Assembly: GCF_024213665.1 (NCBI RefSeq)
Contig: NZ_JANAVP010000002.1
Span: 68,021 to 132,020, forward strand
From: Streptomyces sp. A3M-1-3
GTDB taxonomy: Bacteria > Actinomycetota > Actinomycetes > Streptomycetales > Streptomycetaceae
Length of the DNA stretch: 64,000 nt
Direction: 5' to 3'
Part shown: positions 1 through 8,572 of the stretch, in pieces
Layout of the letters: every line of letters starts with the position of its first letter
Numbering within the stretch: the stretch's first letter is position 1
Notes under the pieces: model-generated
Told to the model about the DNA's origin: nothing
The model's database searches: none
Seen by the model: the letters and a program-made list of their open reading frames with translations, nothing else
Position numbers and translations under genes: made by a program

Positions 1-16
1 GTGCGGCGGAGGTGGA

Positions 17-289
17 TCAGAGGTGGGCGTAGACGTCGTCCAGCGAGATTCCGCGGGCGACCATCATTACCTGGACGTGGTACAGAAGCTGCGAGATTTC
101 CTCGGCGGCGGCTTCCTTGCCCTCGTACTCGGCTGCCATCCACACCTCGGCCGCCTCTTCGACGACTTTCTTGCCGATGGCATGCACCCCCTTGCCCACC
201 AGTTCGGCGGTGCGGGAGGTGCTGGGGTCGCCGTTTGCGGCCTTGAGCTGGAGCTCGGTGAAGAGCTCCTCGAACGTCTTGTTGGACAT
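17..289 (-). CDS. hisE: Phosphoribosyl-ATP pyrophosphatase
   Basis: HisE hydrolyses phosphoribosyl-ATP to phosphoribosyl-AMP, the second step of histidine synthesis. The 90-residue protein has the usual length of the stand-alone actinobacterial enzyme and starts [10 protein letters not shown]. It carries the all-alpha MazG-like acidic helices ([11 protein letters not shown], then [12 protein letters not shown]) that bind Mg-nucleotide. It is the last gene seen of the riboflavin run, 35 bp after ribH on the same strand, so it is probably co-transcribed; hisG would be expected just outside the window. Family assignment is firm. Confidence 0.95.
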   Translation of the reverse strand: MSNKTFEELFTELQLKAANGDPSTSRTAELVGKGVHAIGKKVVEEAAEVWMAAEYEGKEAAAEEISQLLYHVQVMMVARGISLDDVYAHL

Positions 290-324
290 GGTGCTTTCTA
301 CCCTACGCGGCCGGGTGCTCGCTC

Positions 325-810
325 TCAGCGCCAGGGTTCGGACACCGAGCGCAGGATCGCGGCCGTGGCGACCGCCGCGGTGACCGCCTCGTGGCCCTTG
401 TCCTCCTTCGAGCCGTCCAGACCGGCCCGGTCCAGCGCCTGCTCCTCGTCATCACAGGTCAGGACGCCGAAGCCGACGGGGACGCCGGTGTCGATGGAGA
501 CCTGGGTGAGGCCCTGAGTGACGCCTTGGCACACGTACTCGAAGTGTGGCGTGCCGCCGCGGATGACGACACCCAGCGCGACGATCGCGTCGTAACCGCG
601 GCCCGCGAGGACCTTGGCGACGACCGGCAGCTCGAAGCTGCCGGGGACGCGCAGCAGGGTCGGCTCGTCGATGCCCAGCTCGTGCAGGGCGCGCAGGGCG
701 CCGTTGACGAGACCGTCCATGATCTTCTCGTGCCACTGCGCCGCGATCACGGCGACCCGGAGGTCACCGCAGTTCTTCACGCTCAGTTCGGGTGCGCCCT
801 TGCCGCTCAC
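325..810 (-). CDS. ribH: 6,7-dimethyl-8-ribityllumazine synthase
   Basis: Lumazine synthase condenses the ribityl-pyrimidinedione with 3,4-dihydroxy-2-butanone 4-phosphate, the penultimate step to riboflavin, in the cytoplasm as a large oligomer. The 161 residues match the family length. Visible hallmarks are the substrate region [14 protein letters not shown], the segment [17 protein letters not shown] with the catalytic-site His, and [16 protein letters not shown]. The GTG start is preceded by GAGGAG at good spacing. It lies 52 bp after ribBA and 35 bp before hisE, so it belongs to the riboflavin operon under the FMN riboswitch. Confidence 0.96.
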   Translation of the reverse strand: MSGKGAPELSVKNCGDLRVAVIAAQWHEKIMDGLVNGALRALHELGIDEPTLLRVPGSFELPVVAKVLAGRGYDAIVALGVVIRGGTPHFEYVCQGVTQGLTQVSIDTGVPVGFGVLTCDDEEQALDRAGLDGSKEDKGHEAVTAAVATAAILRSVSEPWR

Positions 811-862
811 AGCTCTCCTCGGTTCTTGTGCACTGTCGTTGTACTGCTTGCCTACTGCTTGC

Positions 863-2152
863 CTACTGATTGCCGCAGGTGGACGCGGCGGCCGCGTCCA
901 GCCAGGGCAGGTCGTGCCCCATCCGGTCCCGCTTGGTCTGCAGGTACCGGAGATTGTGCTCGCCCGCCTGGACAGCCATCGGCTCCCGTCCGCTGACCGT
1001 CAGGCCGTGCCGGACGAGTGCGGCGGTCTTCTCGGGGTTGTTCGTCATCAGCCGCACGCTGCGTACGCCCAGGTCGTCGAGGATCTGGGCGCCGGCCGCG
1101 TAGTCGCGGGCGTCGGCGGGCAGGCCGAGTTCCAGGTTGGCGTCCAGGGTGTCCCGGCCGCGCTCCTGGAGTTCGTACGCGCGCAGCTTGGACATCAGCC
1201 CGATGCCCCGGCCTTCGTGGCCGCGGAGGTAGACCACGACGCCGCGGCCCTCGTCCTTGATCCGCTCCATGGAGGCGTGCAGTTGAGGGCCGCAGTCGCA
1301 GCGCAGCGAGTGGAAGATGTCGCCCGTCAGGCATTCGGAGTGCATGCGGACTACGACGTCCGCGCCGTCGCCGATGTCCCCGTGGACGAGGGCGACATGC
1401 TCGACGCCGTCGACGGTGGAGCGGTAGCCGTACGCGGTGAACTCGCCGAAGGCGGTGGGCAGCCGGACCTCGGCCTCGCGCCGGACGGTGGGCTCGGACG
1501 AGCGGCGGTAGGCGATCAGGTCCTCGATGGAGATGATCGTCAGGCCGTGCTTGCGGGCGAACGGGATCAGCTCGGGCAGCCGCAGCATCACCCCGTCCTC
1601 GCCCGCGATCTCGACGATGGCGCCGGCCGGGCGCAGCCCCGCGAGGCGGGCGAGGTCGACGGCGGCCTCGGTGTGGCCGTCGCGGATCAGTACGCCGCCG
1701 GGCTTGGCGCGCAGCGGGAAGATGTGGCCGGGGCGGACGAAGTCGCCGGCGGTGCTGACGCCGTCGGCCAGCAGCCGGAGGGTGATCGCGCGGTCGGCGG
1801 CGGAGATGCCGGTGCTCACCCCGTGGGCGGCGGAGGCGTCGACCGAGACGGTGAAGGCGGTGCGCATCGACTCGGTGTTGTTCTCGACCATCTGGGGCAG
1901 GTCGAGCCGGTCGAGTTCCGGCCCCTCCATGGGGGCGCAGATCAGACCGCGGCACTCGCTCATCATGAACGCGATGATCTCGGGGGTGGCCTTCTCGGCG
2001 GCGATGACGAGGTCGCCCTCGTTCTCCCGGCTCTCGTCGTCCACGACGACGACGGGGCGGCCGGCGGCGATGTCGCGGATGGCCTGCTCGACGGGGTCGA
2101 GGGCGAAGTCCTCGATGCCGTCCTCGCTGTACCAGGTGGGCTGGGTGGTCAT
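863..2152 (-). CDS. ribBA: Bifunctional 3,4-DHBP synthase / GTP cyclohydrolase II
   Basis: This fusion supplies both riboflavin precursors: the N-terminal half (about residues 20-225) makes 3,4-dihydroxy-2-butanone 4-phosphate from ribulose 5-phosphate, and the C-terminal half opens GTP. The DHBPS acidic motif [11 protein letters not shown] and the GTP cyclohydrolase II zinc site [18 protein letters not shown] are both intact, so both activities are expected. The 429 residues fit RibBA. The ATG at 2152 overlaps the pnuC stop as ATGA, which fixes the start and indicates translational coupling. The stop is followed by a 52 bp gap to ribH. Confidence 0.97.
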   Translation of the reverse strand: MTTQPTWYSEDGIEDFALDPVEQAIRDIAAGRPVVVVDDESRENEGDLVIAAEKATPEIIAFMMSECRGLICAPMEGPELDRLDLPQMVENNTESMRTAFTVSVDASAAHGVSTGISAADRAITLRLLADGVSTAGDFVRPGHIFPLRAKPGGVLIRDGHTEAAVDLARLAGLRPAGAIVEIAGEDGVMLRLPELIPFARKHGLTIISIEDLIAYRRSSEPTVRREAEVRLPTAFGEFTAYGYRSTVDGVEHVALVHGDIGDGADVVVRMHSECLTGDIFHSLRCDCGPQLHASMERIKDEGRGVVVYLRGHEGRGIGLMSKLRAYELQERGRDTLDANLELGLPADARDYAAGAQILDDLGVRSVRLMTNNPEKTAALVRHGLTVSGREPMAVQAGEHNLRYLQTKRDRMGHDLPWLDAAAASTCGNQ

Positions 2153-2802
2153 GCCGGCACTCCTTCCAGGGCGGGCTTCACACTGGTGCGGGTGCGCTGC
2201 CACCAGTCGTACGCGCCCCACAGCACGAGGGCGAAGTAAACGACGTACACCAGGCCGGAGAAGGCCAGGTTGCTGCTGAAGGCGAGCGGGACGCCGACGA
2301 GGTCCACCAGCAGCCAGGCAAACCAGAACTCGACCAGACCGCGGGCCTGGGCGATCATCGCGACCAGTGTGCCGACGAAGATGTACGCGTCGGCCCACGG
2401 GCTCCACGACAGCCAGGGGTAGAGGGTGAAGAGCCCGCCGACCGCCAGCGTGCCCACCACGGCTCCGGCCAGCAGCAGGCCGCGCTCGCGCCAGGTGGCG
2501 AACCGTACGGCGATCGAGCCGTCCTGCGCCTGCCGCTTGCCGCGCTGCCACTGGCGCCAGCCCCACAGGGCGACACCGATGACCAGCAGCTGCTTGCCGA
2601 CGCCGCCGGCGAGCTCCGCGGACGCGTAGGCGGCGACGAGGATGACGCCGGACAGGAACTGCGCGGGCCAGGTCCATATGGAGCGGCGCCAGCCGAGCGC
2701 GAGGGCGGCCAGGCCGATCGAGTTGCCGATCATGTCGGACCACCTGATGTGCTGCCCGAAGGCCGTGAACGCCTCGGAGTTGAGCCAGTTCAGGGCGCTC
2801 AC
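2149..2802 (-). CDS. pnuC: PnuC-like nicotinamide/riboflavin-type transporter
   Basis: This is a 217-residue integral membrane protein with about seven hydrophobic segments, rich in Trp, with the PnuC-type pattern [33 protein letters not shown] and a late [19 protein letters not shown]. PnuC proteins move pyridine nucleosides or B vitamins by facilitated diffusion. Its place inside the riboflavin operon, overlapping ribE (GTGA) upstream and ribBA (ATGA) downstream, suggests a flavin-related substrate (a RibM-like role), but the sequence alone does not settle the substrate. The GTG at 2802 is chosen because of the overlap with the ribE stop. Confidence 0.88.
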   Translation of the reverse strand: MSALNWLNSEAFTAFGQHIRWSDMIGNSIGLAALALGWRRSIWTWPAQFLSGVILVAAYASAELAGGVGKQLLVIGVALWGWRQWQRGKRQAQDGSIAVRFATWRERGLLLAGAVVGTLAVGGLFTLYPWLSWSPWADAYIFVGTLVAMIAQARGLVEFWFAWLLVDLVGVPLAFSSNLAFSGLVYVVYFALVLWGAYDWWQRTRTSVKPALEGVPA

Positions 2803-3422
2803 TTCGCCGTCTCCTTGCCGTGCAGGGGCTCGACACCGGCACCGAGCAGCCGCTCGACGTACTTCGCGAGTACGTCCACCTCGAGGTTGACCGGGTCGCC
2901 GGCCTGCTTGATGCCGAGGGTGGTCAGCGCGAGGGTGGTGGGGATGAGGCTGATGGTGAAGTAGTCGGGCCCGGCGTCGACGACGGTGAGGCTCACGCCG
3001 TCGACCGTGATCGAGCCCTTCTCGACCACGTAGCGGGAGAGGTCGGCGGGGAGCGAGACCTTCACGATCTCCCAGTGCTCGGAGGGTTTGCGGTCGATGA
3101 TCTGCCCGGTGCCGTCCACATGGCCCTGCACGAGGTGACCGCCGAGGCGTCCGCCGAGTGTCATGGGGCGTTCCAGGTTGACGCGCGAGCCGGCTTCGAG
3201 CGCCCCGAGGCTGGAGCGGTTCAAGGTCTCGGCCATGACGTCGGCGGTGAACTCGCCGTCTTCGCAGTCGACGACGGTGAGGCAGACGCCGTTCACGGCG
3301 ATCGAGTCGCCGTGCTTCGCGTCCTCGGCGACGACGGGGCCGCGGAGGCGGAAGCGGGATGCGTCGCCGAGGTTCTCGACGGCGGTGACCTCGCCCAGTT
3401 CTTCGACGATTCCGGTGAACAC
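2799..3422 (-). CDS. ribE: Riboflavin synthase, alpha chain
   Basis: Riboflavin synthase dismutates two 6,7-dimethyl-8-ribityllumazine molecules into riboflavin and a pyrimidinedione. The 207-residue protein starts with the classic [12 protein letters not shown] and shows two homologous barrels: first half with [14 protein letters not shown], second half with [16 protein letters not shown]. The motif [13 protein letters not shown] lies between them. It starts one codon after the ribD stop region and ends overlapping the pnuC GTG start, so it is tightly coupled inside the operon. The gene is called ribC or ribE depending on nomenclature. Confidence 0.97.
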   Translation of the reverse strand: MFTGIVEELGEVTAVENLGDASRFRLRGPVVAEDAKHGDSIAVNGVCLTVVDCEDGEFTADVMAETLNRSSLGALEAGSRVNLERPMTLGGRLGGHLVQGHVDGTGQIIDRKPSEHWEIVKVSLPADLSRYVVEKGSITVDGVSLTVVDAGPDYFTISLIPTTLALTTLGIKQAGDPVNLEVDVLAKYVERLLGAGVEPLHGKETAK

Positions 3423-4523
3423 TTAGCTCTCCTTGAGGGCTGAGGAGGGGACGGCGGTGATGCGCAGATCGGGACCGATGCGGACGGCTTCCGTGATGTC
3501 GAGCCGCAACGCTTCGGTGAGGGTGGAGATTCCGGCGTCGGCGAGGGCCGCGGGGCCCGCGCCGAGGAGTACGGGGGCGAGGTAGCCGACCACCCGGTCC
3601 ACGGCTGCGGCCGCGACGAAGGCGCCGGCCAGGGTCGGTCCGCCTTCGAGCAGCACGGAGCGCACGCCGCGCGCGTACAGCTCGGTGAGCAGGGCGTGGA
3701 TGCCGAGTCCACCGGTGTGGTGCCTGTCGTGGGGCAGCCTCACGATGTCCGCGCCGGGCAGGTGCCGGGTGTCGGCGTCCTCGGCGACGGCGATGAGCGT
3801 GGGGGCCGCGTCGTCGAGGACCCGGGCGGTCGGCAGGATCGTGGCGTGGGTGTCCAGCACCACCCGCAGCGGCTGGGTGGCGCCTTCGATGCCGCGTACG
3901 GCGAGGTGGGGGTCGTCGGCGCGCAGCGTGCCCGAGCCGACCAGTACCGCGTCCGCCTCGGCGCGCAGCCGGTGGACGTCGGCGCGGGACTCGGGCGAGC
4001 TGATCCAGCGGCTCGTGGCGTCGGCCGCCGCGATCCGGCCGTCGAGCGTCGCCGCGTACTTCCACACGACGAACGGGCGCCCCAGGCGTACGGAGGTCAG
4101 CCAGGCGGCGTTGCCCGCCTCGGCCTCGTCCGCGAGCAGCCCGCCCTCGACCTCGACCCCGGCTGCGCGCAGGGTCTCGGCACCGCCGGTGGCCTGCGGA
4201 TTCGGGTCACCGACCGCGTAGACGACGCGGGCGATACCGGCATCGGCGAGCGCGTGGGCGCAGGGACCGGTGCGGCCGGTGTGGTTGCAGGGTTCGAGGG
4301 TGACGTACGCCGTGCCGCCGCGGGCCTTCTCACCTGCGGCGAGGAGGGCGTGGATCTCGGCGTGCGGGCCGCCGGCGCGCTGGTGGTAGCCGGTGCCGGC
4401 GGTCTCGCCGGAGGCGTCGAGGATCACGCATCCGACGACCGGATTGGGGCTGGTGGAGCCGAGGCCGCGGGCGGCGAGCGCGATGGCACGGCGCATGGCG
4501 TCTGCGTCGGTTGTGATGGCCAC
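3423..4523 (-). CDS. ribD: Bifunctional riboflavin deaminase/reductase
   Basis: RibD deaminates the pyrimidine product of GTP cyclohydrolase II and then reduces its ribose side chain with NADPH. The N-terminal deaminase (about residues 8-150) has the zinc site GGPHAEIHALL and EPCNHTGRTGPCAHAL. The C-terminal reductase (about 155-360) resembles dihydrofolate reductases, with VWKYAATLDGRIAAADA. The GTG at 4523 is chosen because GGAGGA lies just upstream; it gives 366 residues. It is the first gene after the FMN riboswitch, and its stop touches the ribE start codon. Confidence 0.95.
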   Translation of the reverse strand: MAITTDADAMRRAIALAARGLGSTSPNPVVGCVILDASGETAGTGYHQRAGGPHAEIHALLAAGEKARGGTAYVTLEPCNHTGRTGPCAHALADAGIARVVYAVGDPNPQATGGAETLRAAGVEVEGGLLADEAEAGNAAWLTSVRLGRPFVVWKYAATLDGRIAAADATSRWISSPESRADVHRLRAEADAVLVGSGTLRADDPHLAVRGIEGATQPLRVVLDTHATILPTARVLDDAAPTLIAVAEDADTRHLPGADIVRLPHDRHHTGGLGIHALLTELYARGVRSVLLEGGPTLAGAFVAAAAVDRVVGYLAPVLLGAGPAALADAGISTLTEALRLDITEAVRIGPDLRITAVPSSALKES

Positions 4524-4614
4524 CGGGTCCTCCTGCCTCTTCGGGCACGGACTCCGGGGCCTGTCGATGACGACAGAGAGACGGACCGAACGCAACGGAG
4601 GACGCCGAGGCCGG

Positions 4615-4640
4615 AAAAACGGCTCGTCGATGACGAACCG
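4615..4640 (-). terminator. Intrinsic terminator of the FMN riboswitch expression platform
   Basis: On the minus strand a nine-pair stem (4632-4640 with 4620-4628, one G-U pair, loop of three) is followed directly by five U residues (4619-4615). It lies 32 bp beyond the aptamer and about 90 bp before ribD. This is what a transcription-terminating riboswitch platform looks like. The competing antiterminator was not worked out. Confidence 0.6.
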
Positions 4641-4671
4641 CCGACGGCGGCGTACCCGATACTGGCCCGCC

Positions 4672-4798
4672 GCGCACTGCCTCCCATCCGGACTTTCACC
4701 GTCGGTCCAGGAATTTCACCTGGTCAACCGGCCGCTGGCTGCGGACGGGTCGCGGACTATAACCGCCGGTTCGGAATTACACCGACCCCGGAGTGCGC
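4672..4798 (-). ncRNA. FMN riboswitch (RFN element)
   Basis: The minus-strand transcript contains the conserved RFN blocks in order: GGGGUCGGUGUAAUUCCGA, ACCGGCGGUUAUAGUC, GACCAGGUGAAAUUCCUGG, and GGUGAAAGUCCGGAUGGGAG. The closing helix P1 is formed by 4792-4798 with 4672-4678 (GCGCACU/AGUGCGC). FMN binding is expected to switch off the rib operon immediately downstream. This class is one of the best conserved RNA elements, and recognition is firm. Confidence 0.95.
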
Positions 4799-4891
4799 TG
4801 CTTCTGGTACAGGGTCAGTGTGCCACGCCCGCTCGTCGCCCATGCGGGCGAACGCTGTGGCCTGGCTCACAAGCACCGCGCCTGCCCGGAT

Positions 4892-4933
4892 TGGTCCATA
4901 CCTATTGACCTGCTGGTCTAGTCCTCTTAGGGT
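4892..4933 (+). promoter_or_regulatory. Chitinase promoter with chi-type 12-bp direct repeats
   Basis: Two 12-bp direct repeats, TGGTCCATACCT (4892-4903) and TGGTCTAGTCCT (4913-4924), lie 21 bp apart. They match the TGGTCTAGACCT-like repeats known to mediate chitin induction and glucose repression of Streptomyces chitinase genes. Between them is TTGACC (4905-4910), with TAGGGT at a 17 bp spacing (4928-4933), giving a -35/-10 pair overlapped by the repeats. Confidence 0.75.
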
Positions 4934-5020
4934 CTGCGTCACCTCCGCGGACACGGCCCGCCCGGTGTGCGCACATCACGGGCCCAACACGACCCACCCC
5001 TCTGCTCGTTGTGTCATGCA

Positions 5021-5060
5021 GACTCCCCCTACGCCCTTGCGGGCGTGGGAGGTACCCCCA
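5021..5060 (+). repeat. Small GC hairpin repeat, copy 1 (chitinase leader)
   Basis: The segment begins ACTCCCCCT, has an inner ACGCCC/GGGCGT stem with a four-base loop, and ends GGGAGGTACCCCCA. The same layout recurs at 41086-41116 and 58817-58852, so it is a small interspersed element. Here it sits in the 5' untranslated leader of the chitinase, ending four bases before its ribosome binding site (AGGAGGA, 5064-5070). Confidence 0.6.
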
Positions 5061-5077
5061 CCCAGGAGGAACAGATC

Positions 5078-7443
5078 GTGCTGTCCCCCACACGCGCGAG
5101 AGCCACGCTGGCCGCAGCCGGTGCGGCGGTCGCCGGGCTCCTGCTCAGCTCGCTCTCCGGAGGCGTCTCGCACGCCGCCGACCACGAGTCCTGTCGCCCC
5201 GACGGCCTCTACAAGACCCCCGGCGTCGACGTCCCGTACTGCTCCGTCTACGACGCCGAGGGCCGCGAGAAGATGGGCGCCGACCACCAGCGCCGCGTCA
5301 TCGGCTACTTCACGGGCGGCGTACCGGCAAGAACGGCGAGCCCGCCTATCTGGCCTCCGACATCCCCTGGGACAAGGTCACCCACCTCAACTACGCCTTC
5401 GCCCACATCGGCGGCGACAACAAGATCTCGGTCGGCGGCGACAGCGCGAACGACGCCGCGACCGGAATGACCTGGCCGGGAGTCGCCGGGGCGGAAATGG
5501 ATCCCGCGTACTCCTACAAGGGCCACTTCAATCTGCTGAGCAAATTCAAGAAGGAGCACCCGAACGTCAAGACGCTGGTCTCCGTGGGAGGTTGGGCCGA
5601 GACGGGAGGCTATTTCGACGACAGCGGCAACCGGGTGAACTCCGGCGGCTTCTACTCGATGGCCACCAACGCCGACGGTTCGGTCAACCAGGCCGGCATC
5701 GACACCTTCGCGGACTCCACCGTCGCCTTCATCAAGAAGTACGGCTTCAACGGCGTCGACATCGACTACGAATACCCGACGACCATGAAGGACGCGGGCA
5801 ACCCGCTCGACTGGCAGCTCTCCAACGGCCGCCGGGCCGGGCTGGTCAAGGGCTATGCCGTGCTGATGAAGTCGCTGCGCGAGAAGCTCGACCGGGCCGG
5901 GGCCGCGGACGGAAAGCACTATCTGCTCACCGTCGCCGCGCCTTCCTCCGGCTATCTGCTGCGCGGTATGGAAACCTTCCAGATGCAGAAGTATCTGGAC
6001 TACGTGAACATCATGTCCTACGACCTGCACGGCGCCTGGAACGAGTACGTCGGCCCGAACGCCTCGCTCTTCGACGACGGCAAGGACGGCGAACTCGCCG
6101 CCGCGGGCGTGTATTCCACCCCGCAGTACGGCGGTGTCGGCTACCTCAACACGGACTGGGCATACCACTACTTCCGCGGCTCCATGCCGGCCGGCCGTAT
6201 CAATATCGGCCTGCCGTACTACACCCGCGGATTCAAGAATGTGCAGGGCGGCACGGACGGCCTGTGGGGCAAGGCACCCTCGACCGCCTGCCCGGCGGGC
6301 GCGGGCCTGACCAAGTGCGGTGACGGCGCCGTCGGCATCGACAACCTGTGGCACGACAAGGACACCGCGGGCAAGGAGTCCCCGGCCGGCTCCAACCCGA
6401 TGTGGCACGCGAAGAACCTGGAGAAGGGCGTCGTCGGCGACTACGTCACGCAGTACGGCTTCCCTGCCTCCACCACGCTGACCGGCAGCTACGCCCGCAG
6501 GTACGACTCGACGCTGGTCGCGCCGTGGCTGTGGAACGCCGAGAAGAAGGTGTTCCTCTCCACCGAGGACGAGCAGTCGGTGAAGGCCAAGGCCGACTAC
6601 GTCGTCGACAAGGGCATCGGCGGCACGATGGTCTGGGAGCTGGCGGGCGACTACGCGTGGAACGCCGCCAAGGGCCAGTACGAGATCGGTGACACTCTCA
6701 CCACGGCGATGTACGAGAAGTTCAAGTCGGCCACGCCGTACGGCGCCAAGCGCTCGACGATCGCCCTGCCCACCGAGGCGCTGAAGATCGACGCCGAGTT
6801 CGGGCAGTTCCCGCTGGGCGACTCCAACTACCCGATCAGCCCCAAGCTGAAGATCACGAACAACTCGACGGCCACGCTGCCGGGCGGTACCGAGTTCCAG
6901 TTCGACTACGCGACCTCGGCGCCCGCCAACGCCAAGGACCAGTCAGGGTTCAACACGACGATCGTGCGCAGCGACCACACCGCCGCGAACAACATCGGCG
7001 GCCTGAAGGGCGACTACAACCGCGTCTCGCTGAAGCTGCCGAGCTGGCAGACGCTGGCGCCGGGCGCCTCGGTCGAGCTGGACTTCGTGTACTACCTGCC
7101 GACGTCCACCCCGTCCAACTGGACGGTGACCTTCGGCGGCAAGTCGTACGCACTGGCCGGTGACCTGGCGCGCGGTACGACCGTCGTCGAGCCGGGCACG
7201 GGGACGGGAGGGACGACGACCGGGGGCACGACCGGCGGGTCGACCGGGGGCAGTACCGGCGGGTCCACGGGCGGTGGCGGCGGGCAGTGCACCGCGCCCG
7301 CGTGGAGCACGACGGCCGAATATGTCGGCGGCACGACCGTCTCCCACAAGTCGCACCAGTGGAAGTCCAAGTGGTGGACTAAGGGCGAAGAGCCCGGTAC
7401 CACCGGTGAGTGGGGTGTCTGGCAGGACCTCGGAGCCTGCTGA
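5078..7443 (+). pseudogene. Secreted GH18 chitinase with CBM, frameshifted near its N-terminus
   Basis: Chitinase of family 18 that cleaves beta-1,4-GlcNAc chains outside the cell. GTG 5078 follows AGGAGGA and opens a signal peptide (RARATLAAAGAAVAGLLLSS, cleavage near SHA-AD). After YFTG the frame breaks between 5317 and 5318: inserting one base (T) restores GWRTGKNG and the remaining reading frame, giving about 788 residues. The catalytic DxxDxDxE motif is intact (GFNGVDIDYEYP). After the barrel come an immunoglobulin-like C-terminal domain, a Gly/Thr/Ser linker and a chitin-binding CBM5/12 module ending at a terminal Cys. Because everything else is intact, the break is either a sequencing error or a very recent mutation. 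A chi-type promoter lies upstream and a hairpin terminator follows. Confidence 0.85.
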
Positions 7444-7459
7444 CCCCCGGCGTTGAACG

Positions 7460-7495
7460 CCCGGCGGCGGAGACCCGGCCCTTGCCGCCGCCGGG
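7460..7495 (+). terminator. Chitinase terminator hairpin
   Basis: A perfect 11-bp GC stem (7460-7470 with 7485-7495) begins 17 bp after the chitinase stop codon. There is no long T run, as is usual in Streptomyces terminators. Confidence 0.65.
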
Positions 7496-7665
7496 TCTGC
7501 GCCGTCTGCCAGGGTGGGGGCGTGACTGGCGGACTACGGGCGGTGGTCAATCCGGACAAGCTTGGATTTCTCGCCCCGCAGGCCGCCGGTCTGTCACATC
7601 CGTGAAGCCTCGCCGATTCCTGGTGGGTGACAGATGTTCCCGCACCCCGAAGGGCTGATCTCGCG

Positions 7666-8478
7666 ATGACCACAATTCTGGTGACCGGTGGCACCGGCAC
7701 TCTTGGCTCCCTGGTGACGGCCCGGCTGCGCGCGGCCGGGCACGAGGTACGGGTGCTGAGCCGGCACGCGCAGCCGTACGCGGTCGATCTGCGCGAGGGG
7801 ACCGGCCTCGACGCGGCGATGGGCGGCGTGGAGGTGGTCGTGCACTGCGCGAGCACCCCGCGCGGCGGCGACGACAGGGCGGCCGGTCACCTCATCGACG
7901 CGGCCCGGCAGGCCGGGGTCGCGCACCTGGTCTATATCTCGATCGTGGGCGTGGACCGGCTGCCGCTCGGCTACTACACGACGAAGCGCAAGGTCGAGCG
8001 CATGATCGAGGAGTCGGGCCTCGGCTGGACCGTGCTGCGCACGACCCAGTTCCACGACCTGGTGCTGGGACTCCTGCGGACGTCGGCGAAGCTGCCGGTG
8101 ATGCTGGTGCCCGCGGGGGTGAGCGTGCAGCCCATCGACACGGCCGAGGTCGCGGACCGGCTGGCCGAACTGGCCGCGGGCCCGCCCGCAGGGAGGGTGC
8201 CGGACCTGGGCGGCCCCGAGATCCGCCCCCTCCCGGACCTGGCCCGCGCTTACCTCCACGCGACCGGCCGCAGCCGCCCGGTGCTGCCGGTACGCCTGGC
8301 GGGCAAGGCGTACGCGGGATACCGCCGCGGCCTTCACCTCACCCCGGACCGCGCCCTGGGAAAGACCACGTTCGAGGACTTCCTGTCCACGCACGCCCCC
8401 GCCGCCCGGAACCGCAGACGGCCGAAGGCCGGGCGCCGAGCTGAGGGGGCACACCTTCCGGGCAAACCGCCCCAGTAA
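7666..8478 (+). CDS. NAD(P)-binding SDR / NmrA-like protein
   Basis: A 270-residue atypical short-chain dehydrogenase/NmrA-type protein. The Rossmann start TTILVTGGTGTLGSLV (about residues 2-17) binds NAD(P). A later YYTTKRKVERMIEESG segment sits where the SDR Tyr-x-x-x-Lys lies, and LRTTQFHDLV follows. Related proteins act as quinone or ubiquinone-binding oxidoreductases or as redox sensors; the substrate cannot be told here. ATG 7666 is chosen because the Rossmann strand begins there; the SD signal is weak. It converges on the ROK regulator gene and looks monocistronic. Confidence 0.8.
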   Translation: MTTILVTGGTGTLGSLVTARLRAAGHEVRVLSRHAQPYAVDLREGTGLDAAMGGVEVVVHCASTPRGGDDRAAGHLIDAARQAGVAHLVYISIVGVDRLPLGYYTTKRKVERMIEESGLGWTVLRTTQFHDLVLGLLRTSAKLPVMLVPAGVSVQPIDTAEVADRLAELAAGPPAGRVPDLGGPEIRPLPDLARAYLHATGRSRPVLPVRLAGKAYAGYRRGLHLTPDRALGKTTFEDFLSTHAPAARNRRRPKAGRRAEGAHLPGKPPQ

Positions 8479-8572
8479 GCTGCCGGCCGCCTGACCGGGG
8501 CCGAGCCCATCCTCGCGTGCATTGCCGCCACCACCCACCCCCGGCCCAGGGCGCCCCGCCGCGCCGGCCCGC

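Noticed and set aside
3696..6323. Long plus-strand frame running from ribD into the chitinase
   Set aside because: It crosses the riboswitch and chitinase promoter and is out of frame with the chitinase; an artefact of high GC.
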